Source: MWAR01 sp035388825
Lineage (GTDB): Bacteria; Muiribacteriota; Ozemobacteria; Ozemobacterales; Ozemobacteraceae
Direction of reading: 5' to 3'
Assembly: GCA_035388825.1 (NCBI GenBank)
Contig: DAOOQQ010000003.1
Coordinates: 92,332-156,331 of the forward strand
Length of the DNA: 64,000 nucleotides
How positions within the stretch are numbered: position 1 is the first letter of the stretch; every line of letters starts with the position of its first letter. The notes under the pieces are model-generated. The model worked only from the letters and a program-made list of their open reading frames with translations. It did no database searches and had not been told where the DNA came from. A program made the translations under genes and the position numbers. Shown piece by piece: positions 26,451 to 34,858 of the stretch.

Positions 26451-27551
26451 TCAGCGCTCCTTCAGGCGACGGTATTCGTCGGCGACGAGCACGTAGGCGG
26501 GCTTCATTTCGGAAGCGAGCCGCAGCATCTCGCGGGCGGTCGCCCGATCCCCGCGCGAAGCCATCAACATGCCTATATTTCGCAAGATATATCTCTGCAC
26601 GGGCAGTTTGCGGTTGCGATAGAACGCCTTCTGGAGAGCCTGTTCGGCCGTCTTCCGGTCGCCAAGCGCCCATGCGGCGAGGCCGCGCAGGTTCTCCGCG
26701 GCGACGAGCAGTTCGACCGGAAGGCCGTCGACGTTCTCGCTCTCGACCGCGAACCGGTGCAGCAGCGCCTCGGCTCCCTGATGATCGCCCTTGAGGAAGG
26801 CTTCGGTCGCCAGCACATAGAGGCCGAGCAGTTGGTCGAACTTCTTTTTCCGCAGATCGATGCCTTTTCGCTCCAGCTCTTCCCGCAGCTTCGGGTCGCT
26901 CTTCAGAAGGGCCTGGAGCTTGTCGTGCATCTCGACATCCGTCTGGGCCTGGAACGGGGTGATCATCCCATCACGGTACAGCACCGGCCCCCGCTCGAAC
27001 CCCTCCGGCCGCAGCCGGTCGTCGTAGGTCAGCCACATATCCGAGGCCAGCGGGTAAAACCCCTCCTGCGGAAACAACGCGAAGGCCATGTCCGTGAACG
27101 ACTCGTGCACGTCCGGCCGCTGTTTTATCACATCAGCTATTTTTGAAGCTTCCTGGGAAAACAGCCGCCCCGCCTGCTCGATCAGAGCCGTTTTCGGCAT
27201 GCGCACCCGGAGTTTGCACCCGATCGATCCGTTCGGCAGCGGTCCCGTCGGGGTGACGGCGAACCGGAACAGCCGCGACGTCCCGGAAGCGAGACGGCCG
27301 AGCGTGATGGTGGGGCTCGAGACAATCCAGCCGGCAGGCGTCATCAGGGTGACGGAAATCTCCTCGAGGACTCCCAGCCGCGACGTCAGCGTCGCGAGCA
27401 CCTCGAACGGCTCGCCAATCCGGGGCGGACCGGCGAGTTCGGCATCGAATCCGTACCAGGGCGGCAGGGCGGGGGTCGCGGCCCCGGCAGGCGCCGGCAA
27501 GGGCAGCCCAAGCAGAGCAACGGCTAACAGGAGTCGCAGGAAATGTCGCAT
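26451..27551 (-). CDS. Secreted protein with C-terminal TPR-like helices, function unknown
   Basis: A protein of 366 residues with a signal peptide (1-24, cut near PAGAATPAL). An N-terminal beta-sandwich-like segment (PPRIGEPFEVLATLTSRLGV) and a middle Asp/Arg-rich part (LASDMWLTYDDRLRPEGFER) follow. Helical repeats cover about 235-366 (GLYVLATEAFLKGDHQGAEA ... NIGMLMASRGDRATAREMLR). It lies between the YbjN-like gene (24-bp gap) and the HEAT protein (0-bp gap), so the three are probably one operon. I do not recognise a specific family. Confidence 0.75.
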   Translation of the reverse strand: MRHFLRLLLAVALLGLPLPAPAGAATPALPPWYGFDAELAGPPRIGEPFEVLATLTSRLGVLEEISVTLMTPAGWIVSSPTITLGRLASGTSRLFRFAVTPTGPLPNGSIGCKLRVRMPKTALIEQAGRLFSQEASKIADVIKQRPDVHESFTDMAFALFPQEGFYPLASDMWLTYDDRLRPEGFERGPVLYRDGMITPFQAQTDVEMHDKLQALLKSDPKLREELERKGIDLRKKKFDQLLGLYVLATEAFLKGDHQGAEALLHRFAVESENVDGLPVELLVAAENLRGLAAWALGDRKTAEQALQKAFYRNRKLPVQRYILRNIGMLMASRGDRATAREMLRLASEMKPAYVLVADEYRRLKER

Positions 27552-27575
27552 GGGAAGCTCCTTCCGGTATCGGTC

Positions 27576-28220
27576 TCAGTTGATCTTCGTATGCCGCGTG
27601 GAGCGGGCCCGGCGTCCCGACGGGGATTCGCCCGTGCCGCCTTCATCCGAGGGTTCCTCGGGCCCCTCGTCCCCGTCGTCGTCCTCTCCGCCGCCTGGAG
27701 GGCCCGATTCGGGCTCGGAGGCGGGCGTTTCCAGGATTTCGGGGGCGGCTTCGGGGGCCTTTCCCCCATAGACGAGCTGCATCAGCGAGGGATAACAATC
27801 GTCGATGATATAGGCCACCACCATCAGGCACTGCATGCACTGGTTTTTCGTGAGCGCGCCGTCCTCGAGGATATGCGTGCAGGCGGCCGACAGGCTGCGG
27901 CCGTCCTTCGCCAGTTCGAAGCGGATGTCGAAATACTCGTCCATCAGCCGCAACACGGCCAGCATCACGTCGAGCCTGCGCAATTCGACGTTGCGGATGA
28001 AGCCCGGAACACGCACGACCAGATGCCGGTTGTGGGCATAGATGATCATGCGCATCGTCAGGTTCTTGCCCTGCAGATACAGCTCGAGACACGCTTCGTT
28101 CACATACTGGAACCGATATCCTTCATCGGTCAAAAAAGCGGCGACCGTCTTGATCGTGCCGACTTCCCAGGCGGTCACCTGGGGCGCGGTCTGGGGCATC
28201 TCGGGCTGTTCGGGCTTCAT
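27576..28220 (-). CDS. YbjN-like (type III secretion chaperone-fold) protein with acidic tail
   Basis: A protein of 214 residues from ATG 28220, with a GAGGTGAAGG ribosome site. Residues about 20-150 resemble the YbjN fold: YRFQYVNEACLELYLQGKNL, then RMIIYAHNRHLVVRVPGFIR, RRLDVMLAVLRLMDEYFDIR, and a closing helix. The last 55 residues are low complexity, Gly/Glu/Asp/Pro-rich, and probably disordered. There is no signal peptide. In enterobacteria YbjN is a regulator-like or chaperone-like protein; whether the same holds here is inference. First gene of the operon that continues with the secreted TPR and HEAT proteins. Confidence 0.7.
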   Translation of the reverse strand: MKPEQPEMPQTAPQVTAWEVGTIKTVAAFLTDEGYRFQYVNEACLELYLQGKNLTMRMIIYAHNRHLVVRVPGFIRNVELRRLDVMLAVLRLMDEYFDIRFELAKDGRSLSAACTHILEDGALTKNQCMQCLMVVAYIIDDCYPSLMQLVYGGKAPEAAPEILETPASEPESGPPGGGEDDDGDEGPEEPSDEGGTGESPSGRRARSTRHTKIN

Positions 28221-28303
28221 CCTTCACCTCGTTATCGATAATTCTCTCTCTGTTCCATCTTCGTTCCGCCGAAGGCAACCGGCACGCGGTCCCGAATCGC
28301 CGC

Positions 28304-28819
28304 TCAGGGGACGGGGGGAAAGGCCAGTCCCTGATCGGCGTGGCCGGACACTTTCCGGATACCCCATGTGCCGACACGGTTCCAGAACAGCTCGACCGTC
28401 TCCGGCGTGCCGACGTGGGTCTGACCGCCGGCATCCTTCCAGGAGCAGGACAGGGTCCCCACGAACAGGGCCTCCGACTCGCCGTAGGAAATGACTCCCC
28501 GATCGACGACGAGCACGTCCCGCTCGCTCGAACCTTGCAGGAACGCCTCGAGGCGGCTCGTGAACTCGCCATACCCGCCGGTCGTCGGCGCCACCTGACT
28601 ATAGTAGGTCATATTCGTATCGACGAACGCCTTGGCGCCGGCGAAATCTCCGCGGTTCACCGCGGCGAGAAAACCGTCGACCTGGGCGGTGATCTCGGGA
28701 TACAGCGGGTCGGCATCGCCGTCGCCGCCGGTTCCCCCGCCCCCGCCGCAGCCGGTCAGGAGAGCGAACGAGAGCAGGAAGACCGCCAGCGTCAGCCACG
28801 CTCTTCCCGTCATCGCCAT
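28304..28819 (-). CDS. Small lipoprotein with NTF2/SnoaL-like domain
   Basis: A protein of 171 residues from ATG 28819, with GGAGGGG just upstream (an in-frame ATG lies further out). A signal peptide ends in a lipobox (LLTGC), followed by a Gly-rich linker (GGGGGTGGDGDAD). The mature part begins EITAQVDGFLAAVNRGDFAG and continues with strands such as LVVDRGVISYGESEALFVGT, the pattern of NTF2-like small domains. No catalytic residue can be named. A hairpin at 28841-28872 separates it from the aldolase gene upstream. Confidence 0.75.
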   Translation of the reverse strand: MAMTGRAWLTLAVFLLSFALLTGCGGGGGTGGDGDADPLYPEITAQVDGFLAAVNRGDFAGAKAFVDTNMTYYSQVAPTTGGYGEFTSRLEAFLQGSSERDVLVVDRGVISYGESEALFVGTLSCSWKDAGGQTHVGTPETVELFWNRVGTWGIRKVSGHADQGLAFPPVP

Positions 28820-28840
28820 GCCCCTCCGTTCATCGGAATA

Positions 28841-28872
28841 CGGCACCGGAGCGGCCAACCGCTCCGGCGCCG
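28841..28872 (-). terminator. Stem-loop after the aldolase gene
   Basis: A 14-bp stem with one mismatch (28841-28854 with 28859-28872) and a four-base loop lies 15 bases beyond the aldolase stop. The T run after it is weak, so termination may be partial. Confidence 0.6.
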
Positions 28873-28887
28873 TCGTAGGAAGCCCGA

Positions 28888-29832
28888 TCAGGCCTTGCCG
28901 GCGCAGCCCATCAGCCGCATCTTGCGGCGAACCACTTCCCGGATCGAGTCGCGGGCCGGGCCCATATACTTGCGCGGATCGAACTCGCCCGGGTTCTCGG
29001 CGAACACCTTGCGGATGGCACCGGTCATGGCGATGCGCAGATCGGTGTCAACGTTGATCTTGCAGACGTTGCTCTTCATCGCGGCGCGGGAGATCATCTC
29101 CTCGGGAACGCCCTTCGAATCCTGGAGCTTGCCGCCGTACTTGTTGCAGACCGCGACGAGATCCTCGGGAACCGAGCTCGCGCCGTGGAGAACCAGCGGA
29201 TACTTCGGCAGCACCTGCTCGATCTCGGCAAGCCGCTCGAAGTCGAGCTTCGCATCGCCCTTGAACTTGTAGGCGCCGTGGCTGGTGCCGATCGCGACCG
29301 CGAGCGAGTCGCAGCCGGTGCGGGCGACGAACTCCTTCGCCTCGCGGGGGTTCGTGTAGATCGCATCCTTGGCGGACACCGACACGGCATCCTCGACCCC
29401 GGCCAGACGGCCCAGCTCGGCCTCGACGGTGATGCCCCGGGCATGCGCATACTCGACGACTTCCTTGGTCAGCTTGATGTTATCCTCGAAGCTGTGCTTC
29501 GAGCCGTCGATCATGACCGACGTGAAACCGCCGTCGATGCACTTCTTGCAGATCTCGAAATCCTCGCCGTGATCGAGGTGCAGGGCGACCGGAATATCGG
29601 TTCCGGAGCTTTTGGCCATCTCGATCGAGGCCTGGATGAGGTGAACGAGATACTCGTGGCGCGCGTATTTGCGGGCACCGGCCGAGACCTGGATGATCAG
29701 CGGCGACTTCTCGGCAATCGCGGCCTCGAAGATCCCCTGGATGATTTCCATGTTGTTGACGTTGAAAGCGCCGACAGCGTAACCGCCCTCGAGAGCACGG
29801 GCAAAGAGTTCCTTGGTAGTGACCAGCGGCAT
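28888..29832 (-). CDS. fba: Class II fructose-1,6-bisphosphate aldolase
   Basis: A protein of 314 residues. It splits fructose 1,6-bisphosphate into dihydroxyacetone phosphate and glyceraldehyde 3-phosphate in glycolysis, and works in reverse in gluconeogenesis. Zinc-site and catalytic motifs: LHLDHG (residues 84-89, Asp87 and His88), MIDGSKHSFEDNIKLTKEVV, EAELGRLAGVED, GTSHGAYKFKG, LVLHGASSVPEDLV and KINVDTDLRIAMTGA. The start has an AGGAGG ribosome site. The gene stands alone behind a good promoter. A tagatose-bisphosphate aldolase is the only reasonable alternative. Codon use is the GC-ending type of highly expressed genes here. Confidence 0.96.
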   Translation of the reverse strand: MPLVTTKELFARALEGGYAVGAFNVNNMEIIQGIFEAAIAEKSPLIIQVSAGARKYARHEYLVHLIQASIEMAKSSGTDIPVALHLDHGEDFEICKKCIDGGFTSVMIDGSKHSFEDNIKLTKEVVEYAHARGITVEAELGRLAGVEDAVSVSAKDAIYTNPREAKEFVARTGCDSLAVAIGTSHGAYKFKGDAKLDFERLAEIEQVLPKYPLVLHGASSVPEDLVAVCNKYGGKLQDSKGVPEEMISRAAMKSNVCKINVDTDLRIAMTGAIRKVFAENPGEFDPRKYMGPARDSIREVVRRKMRLMGCAGKA

Positions 29833-29904
29833 CGTGAAAAGCCTCCTCGTCGGTTGGAAATGGGCACTGGCAGCGCACTGCCACAGCCTTCCCGCATGGA
29901 GTCC

Positions 29905-29933
29905 ACTCTAACAAAGGGCCGGGGAAATGTCAA
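29905..29933 (-). promoter_or_regulatory. Sigma-70 promoter of the aldolase gene
   Basis: On the minus strand TTGACA (29933-29928) and TAGAGT (29910-29905) are 17 bases apart, about 73 bases upstream of the start codon. Confidence 0.75.
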
Positions 29934-30009
29934 AGACACCGGCAGCAGGGAGGTGGGTGTGGGAAAAACATCCCATATCAGGTATCATGATGCGTGAAGT
30001 GAGAGAAGC

Positions 30010-31566
30010 ATGAAGATGGAAGTGACGCCCGCCGCCCGGCGCCCGCCACGGATCGTTCCCGCCGTGTGCGTGTTGCTTCTCTTTTCATGTACGGCGTTTG
30101 CCGCCGCCCCGCCCCCCCAGGCCGTTCGCCAGTGGCTCGAAAAGGCGCGCTACTTCTACCAGGGAGGCAATCTGAACGCCGCCCGCGCCCAGCTCGAACA
30201 GGCCCGGGCAATCGCCCCGGATCATCCCGATGTCCTCGAGCTGCTCGAGCGGCTCGATGCCGCCCGGGCGAAGCGGGTCGAAGAGTCGCTGCGGGCGGCC
30301 CGGTTCTACCAGGAAGCCAACAACCTTCCCGAGGCCGACAAGGCCTATCGGGCGGTTCTCGCGATCGATCCGGCGAACAAGACGGCCCGCCAGGCGCTCG
30401 ATGCCCTCCAGAAAGTTCGCGATGCCGTCGAGAAGTATCGGGAAACGGGAATCCAGGTCGCCCCGTCGACCGGCCGCGCCTTCGACGTCGAAGCATACTC
30501 TGCCGTATCGAATCTCCTCCGGGCCCAGGCCGCCTTCAACCGCGGAGATCTCGAAACGGCCGACAAGCTCGTCGGGGCGATCGTCGAGCGCGACCCGTCA
30601 CATGGCCAGGCCCTCGAGCTCCAGTCCCGCATCCGCCAGCTGCGCCACATCAACGGTCTCTTCACCTCCCTCGACCGCGAGCTCGGGGACGGCGACTATT
30701 TCGCGGCGGTCACGGCTCTCGACGGCCTCCTGAAAGAGTTTCCCGACCGCCAGGATTTGCAGGTCAAGCGGGGAATCGCGCTCCAGAAGCTCGGCCGCCA
30801 CGATGCGGCGATTCGCGATCTCGAACCCTTCCTCGCCACGACCACCTGGCTCATCCAGATCCTGCCCGTCCTCTCCGACGCCTATGATGCGGCCGGAAAC
30901 CCCCTCCGCGCCTGCGCCCTCGCCGCCGGCACCGACCTCACCGGCCCCGCGCGGCCCTGGCACCGGCGCCTGGTCCTTGCGTGGAAAGCCTACCCCGTTT
31001 CCGGCAGCCTGTTTCTACTCGGCGGGCTTCTGGCCTTTGCAGCACTCGGCTGGTTCCTGTACCAGCTCGATCGTCTGTTCGAACGGTTCCCGCCCCAGGC
31101 GGCGTTCCGCCTCTGCCGGTGCTTCCTTCTCGCCTTCTTCAGAGACATCGACGACCGCCACATCGAAGACTGGAAACTGCTCGCATCCCGGTTCAGACAC
31201 CCCTGGATCTCGTATGTCCATGGCCTGCTGGTGTTCCGCCAGGGCGATCTTCCGGCCGCCCAGGAGCCGCTCCAGAAAGCCCTCGAATACCCCAGCCTGG
31301 CACCCCGCGCCCTGTATTTTCTCGGCATTCTCCGCCGGAAACTCGGCCAGTCGATTGCCGCCCATGATCTGGAACAAAGCCTGCTCGCCGCGTTCCGCGG
31401 GTATGCCGCGCCCCTGATCCCGCCCTTTCTTGCGGAACTCGAACGCGAACTCATCGACAGGCACGCTCCCACGGAAACGCCGCACCACGGCAGTCTCGAA
31501 GATCTTTCCCATCTGGCCGCCCGCGAACTGTTCGCCGGCCGACCGGTCTCCGGCTCTGCCGGCTGA
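30010..31566 (+). CDS. TPR-repeat membrane protein, function unknown
   Basis: A protein of 518 residues. A signal peptide or anchor (about 15-32, AVCVLLLFSCTAFAA) is followed by tetratricopeptide units such as YFYQGGNLNAARAQLEQARA and RFYQEANNLPEADKAYRAVL. A membrane helix (SLFLLGGLLAFAALGWFLYQ) is near residue 335, and two more TPR-like units follow (WISYVHGLLVFRQGDLPAAQ, LYFLGILRRKLGQSIAAHDL). The first TPR block would be periplasmic and the second cytoplasmic, if the N-terminal segment is cleaved. It precedes the 741-residue secreted protein by 13 bp and may be co-transcribed with the pilin-like genes; a scaffold role is inference. Confidence 0.8.
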   Translation: MKMEVTPAARRPPRIVPAVCVLLLFSCTAFAAAPPPQAVRQWLEKARYFYQGGNLNAARAQLEQARAIAPDHPDVLELLERLDAARAKRVEESLRAARFYQEANNLPEADKAYRAVLAIDPANKTARQALDALQKVRDAVEKYRETGIQVAPSTGRAFDVEAYSAVSNLLRAQAAFNRGDLETADKLVGAIVERDPSHGQALELQSRIRQLRHINGLFTSLDRELGDGDYFAAVTALDGLLKEFPDRQDLQVKRGIALQKLGRHDAAIRDLEPFLATTTWLIQILPVLSDAYDAAGNPLRACALAAGTDLTGPARPWHRRLVLAWKAYPVSGSLFLLGGLLAFAALGWFLYQLDRLFERFPPQAAFRLCRCFLLAFFRDIDDRHIEDWKLLASRFRHPWISYVHGLLVFRQGDLPAAQEPLQKALEYPSLAPRALYFLGILRRKLGQSIAAHDLEQSLLAAFRGYAAPLIPPFLAELERELIDRHAPTETPHHGSLEDLSHLAARELFAGRPVSGSAG

Positions 31567-31579
31567 TGGAGGTTCACTC

Positions 31580-33805
31580 ATGACACGCATTCCTTCCGCA
31601 CGGACGCTCCTCGCCCTCTGTTTTATATACATATTAATATCTATTCCGGCACAAGCGCAGCTGGAGAATCTGCTCATGTCACCGGGCTTCGTCACGATCA
31701 CCTCGGATTGCGGCAACTCGCCGGTCGACACCTTTGAAGATGTCGATGCCATCAAGAACATCCGGATCGAGACGCCCGACGCATGGGATGCCATGTTCGT
31801 CAGCTGGCCGCTTCTGATGAATATGCTGTCGAATCATTTCGATCACGCCACCCTGGGGAAGCTCCAGACGATGCTGGCAACCCCCAAGGTCCTCCTGGGC
31901 GGGGCCGACGGTGCGGCGGATGTTGATCAGTTCTACCGGAAATATGGGTTTCTGGTGCGGGGCCCCTGCCCGGGCTGCGACAAGGAAGGACACAATCATT
32001 CCGGCGGCAAGTGGCATTACAACAACGGCCCGATCGGCTGGGGCGCGGGTGCGAGTGTGCTCGACGAGCCCCCGCACGACGCTCCCGACTCGATCGAGTA
32101 TATCGCCGGACTCGAGGGCGGCTGGAAGTATGTCCTCCCGCCCACCTGGCCGGGCCCCCATTTCACCTGCGATTGTCACAAACGCGGATGCCCGGGAAGC
32201 GTCTGTGAGGAACACGAAGTCCCCGATCCCAAGCCCGACGATCCGGGGCATATGAAGACCGATGTCGACCACAAGCGGGCTTCCGCCAACGTCTGTTACG
32301 ACAACGGGCCGGTCAAATCCTCGCTGGAAACCGATCACACCGGCAACAAGAAAGAGCCGGAGGGCACCGTGACCTTCAAGATCACCTGGAAAGACCGCAC
32401 GCCGCCCCAAATCACCGGCGCCACCGGAAACGAGATCGGCCACTTCCCCTATCTCGGGCGCAAGCCGGGACCGCCGTCCACCGCCCGTCGCGCCACGACC
32501 GGCGACTTTTTCAAGCCCTCGGATCTGACCGCCAAGGACAACGATGAAGGGATTCTGACCTCCCGCTTCGCGATCGGCCGCATCAACGGCCCCGTCGACG
32601 CGACTTCGGCCTGGAACCCCGTCGAAACCTGGGACTGGATCGGCAGCGAAGCCAAGTCGCTGAGCGGCATGCATCTGGGCAAGCATGTGTTTCTGCCCAA
32701 CGACTGCCTCGGCGAAATGAAATACTCGGTCTTCGTCTGGGACAAAAACAACGTCCTCAACCCCGGCTGTCCCAACATCGTCGAAGACTCGCCCGAAACC
32801 ACCTACGGCATGAATATGGGCGATCTGGGCCGCGACCCCAAGACGGCCAAGCCGTTTCCCTACATGTACGACGAGAACTCCCCGCCCGATCCGGCAGCCC
32901 GGTTTGCCGACGGCGAGGGCAAGATCTGGATCGACGACAATGATCTGCCCAACCTGATGATCCGCCTGGCTTCGAAGCGCGACGAGGGCAAGCCCCAAAG
33001 TGCCGTGGTGCTTCCCCCGCCGATCACGACCCTGACCACGTTCGATCCGGGATACACGGCCTTCATCGACAATGCCTGCAAAACCTACGACGAACTCGCG
33101 GCCACCGAGAACGGCGAAGGCGCCTTCGTCAAGATCGTCAAGATCGACCTCGGGAACTGCCCCACGGCCGAACAGGGCTGGGACTGGAAGTTCCACGCCG
33201 GCCCCATGCCTCCCGGCCTCACCGACCCGTTCCCGGTGAAGTTCTGGTACCAGAACTTCCGGCTCGAGGATTACAGCGCCTCGGATAACGACACCGATGC
33301 CGAGCCGATCGACAACGATGAGGCGAGCTTCGGCAAGCGCAACGGGTTCGGCTCGTCGGCGACCGTGTTCTGCATGATCCCCGTGGTCGAGGATGTGCAG
33401 TATGATCTCTCGCTCTGGGCCGAAGACAACGTGAAATGGCTCAATGACGAGGATGACCTGCTCCATCTGCCCGTCACCCGCATTCCGGCGCCGTATACCG
33501 GCATCGCCCGGGCCCGCCTCTCGTATGGAATCGAGAACGTGTATCCGCCCGTCACCGGCAATGTCGATCTTCCGCCTAACGCGTTTTCCACCCAGCCTCT
33601 GCCGGTGATTTTCCGCGAGCCCACCCCGCCCCTTCCGCCGGGCGGCGGCGCCACGCTCGGCGCGCTCCAGTCGGGAAAATACCCCTGGGTCGAGGCGACG
33701 GCGACGGATTATGCGGGCCTGACCCGCACACTCAGGGTATACTTCACCGTGACCGATGAAAAAACCAGCATCCGAACGCTCGAACAGAAACACCAGCGCA
33801 ACTGA
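31580..33805 (+). CDS. Large secreted protein upstream of minor-pilin-like genes, function unknown
   Basis: A protein of 741 residues from ATG 31580, with GGAGG ten bases upstream; the frame is open upstream, where it overlaps the previous gene. Residues 1-26 are a signal peptide. Two Cys/His-rich patches (GPCPGCDKEGHNHSGG near 130 and FTCDCHKRGCPGSVCEEHE near 195) may be disulfide- or metal-bound. The rest is beta-rich with acidic loops (DNDTDAEPIDNDEASFG). The end carries a Big/FN3-like strand pair. No known family is recognised. Because the next three genes encode prepilin-like proteins, and minor pilin loci often carry a large secreted tip protein (PilY1), a similar role is plausible, but I see no PilY1 homology. 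Confidence 0.78.
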   Translation: MTRIPSARTLLALCFIYILISIPAQAQLENLLMSPGFVTITSDCGNSPVDTFEDVDAIKNIRIETPDAWDAMFVSWPLLMNMLSNHFDHATLGKLQTMLATPKVLLGGADGAADVDQFYRKYGFLVRGPCPGCDKEGHNHSGGKWHYNNGPIGWGAGASVLDEPPHDAPDSIEYIAGLEGGWKYVLPPTWPGPHFTCDCHKRGCPGSVCEEHEVPDPKPDDPGHMKTDVDHKRASANVCYDNGPVKSSLETDHTGNKKEPEGTVTFKITWKDRTPPQITGATGNEIGHFPYLGRKPGPPSTARRATTGDFFKPSDLTAKDNDEGILTSRFAIGRINGPVDATSAWNPVETWDWIGSEAKSLSGMHLGKHVFLPNDCLGEMKYSVFVWDKNNVLNPGCPNIVEDSPETTYGMNMGDLGRDPKTAKPFPYMYDENSPPDPAARFADGEGKIWIDDNDLPNLMIRLASKRDEGKPQSAVVLPPPITTLTTFDPGYTAFIDNACKTYDELAATENGEGAFVKIVKIDLGNCPTAEQGWDWKFHAGPMPPGLTDPFPVKFWYQNFRLEDYSASDNDTDAEPIDNDEASFGKRNGFGSSATVFCMIPVVEDVQYDLSLWAEDNVKWLNDEDDLLHLPVTRIPAPYTGIARARLSYGIENVYPPVTGNVDLPPNAFSTQPLPVIFREPTPPLPPGGGATLGALQSGKYPWVEATATDYAGLTRTLRVYFTVTDEKTSIRTLEQKHQRN
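31619..31645 (+). other. AT-rich rare-codon island in a signal peptide
   Basis: TGT TTT ATA TAC ATA, then TTA ATA TCT ATT: nine codons in the hydrophobic core of the signal peptide, three of them ATA, within a GC-ending gene. Confidence 0.55.
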
Positions 33806-34343
33806 GGCCAGAACCGACCGGGCCGGCATCTCGCTGGTCGAGCTGCTGGTCGCGTTTTTCCTGATCGCGCTGGTCGTTCTGCCGATCATGCGCGCCCTGC
33901 CCCAGTCGTTCGGCATCGCCGGCCGTCAGGCAGACCAGGAGATCGCCCTCAAGATCGGTGAATCGGCCGTCAACACGCTGCTCGCCGTGCCGTTCGACAC
34001 CATCGCCGGCTCCGCCGGCAGCCGCACGATCCCGTTCGAGATACGCACCGGCACCGAAGTGATCGCGGCGAACCTCGCCCTCAACGGCCCCCTGGGAACG
34101 GGCACCGTGCGGATCGGCCGCACCGAATTCCAGCTCCGGATCGCCCTCCGGCCCGAGTATTCCGGCCCGCCGCAGAGCCCGACAGCCATGGTTTTCAGTT
34201 ACATCGACCCGCTCGGGCCGGTGGAACGGATCGCCACGTATGCCTGCCCCGACCTCTTCATGCGCATCCAGGTGGATGTCGAGTACGGCCAGAAGGGCGT
34301 TCCCGTCTCGCTCGCGACATTCCGGGCGGATCTGAGGCAATGA
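33756..34343 (+). CDS. Prepilin-like protein, PilV/GspI type
   Basis: A protein of 195 residues. The class III leader is unusually long: about 23 charged residues, then the cleavage site at Gly24, followed by ISLVELLVAFFLIALVVLPI. The Glu at position 5 of the mature chain is present. The remainder is a globular beta-rich domain. The ATG lies 50 bases inside the end of the previous gene, and no alternative start sits nearer. It should be cut by prepilin peptidase and assembled into a pilus or pseudopilus; the peptidase is not in the window. First of three overlapping pilin-like genes. Confidence 0.82.
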   Translation: MKKPASERSNRNTSATEARTDRAGISLVELLVAFFLIALVVLPIMRALPQSFGIAGRQADQEIALKIGESAVNTLLAVPFDTIAGSAGSRTIPFEIRTGTEVIAANLALNGPLGTGTVRIGRTEFQLRIALRPEYSGPPQSPTAMVFSYIDPLGPVERIATYACPDLFMRIQVDVEYGQKGVPVSLATFRADLRQ

Positions 34344-34858
34344 CGATGCGGCCCAACCTCCATCGCCGCCGGCGCGGCTTCGCCCTCTTCAGCGTTCTGC
34401 TCGCCAGCGTCGTCATCTTCATCCTGGCCGCGACCCTGTATTTCAACACCCGCTCCCAGACGGCCACGCATGCGCGGCTCACCGAGCAGACGAAAGCCCT
34501 CATGGCCGCGCGGGCCGCGATGCAGCTCGCGCAGTACAAGTTCCGCATGCTGCCGACCGAGTTCTATGCCTTCGACCGGGTCATCAAGACCGGCACGCCC
34601 GACCAGATCGCGAGCTTCACGACGGGCTGGATGGGCGACTTCGATCCCACCCGCCCCAACACGGCAGCGGCAAAACTATCCCAGTCGCTCGGCGCGACGG
34701 ACGGCGGGAGCTACCAGCTCGGCATCGCGACCTTTTCCCTCATCACCCGCACGGGGAAGGGATATACGAAGGATTTTCTCCAGATCACGAGTTGGGGAAG
34801 CTTCAACGGCGTCCGCCGGAGCCTCGATGCGCTCATCGAAGTCGAGGTGACCCATTGA
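34340..34858 (+). CDS. Prepilin-like protein without Glu5, PilX/GspK type
   Basis: A protein of 172 residues. The basic leader ends in RRRRG, followed by FALFSVLLASVVIFILAATL. The mature position 5 is Ser instead of Glu, as in GspK/PilX-like tip subunits. It overlaps the previous stop by ATGA; a second ATG at 34346 has better spacing from GAGG. The rest is a small globular domain (TSWGSFNGVRRSLDALIEVE near the end). With its neighbours it probably forms the tip of a type IV pilus or a secretion pseudopilus. Confidence 0.78.
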   Translation: MTMRPNLHRRRRGFALFSVLLASVVIFILAATLYFNTRSQTATHARLTEQTKALMAARAAMQLAQYKFRMLPTEFYAFDRVIKTGTPDQIASFTTGWMGDFDPTRPNTAAAKLSQSLGATDGGSYQLGIATFSLITRTGKGYTKDFLQITSWGSFNGVRRSLDALIEVEVTH

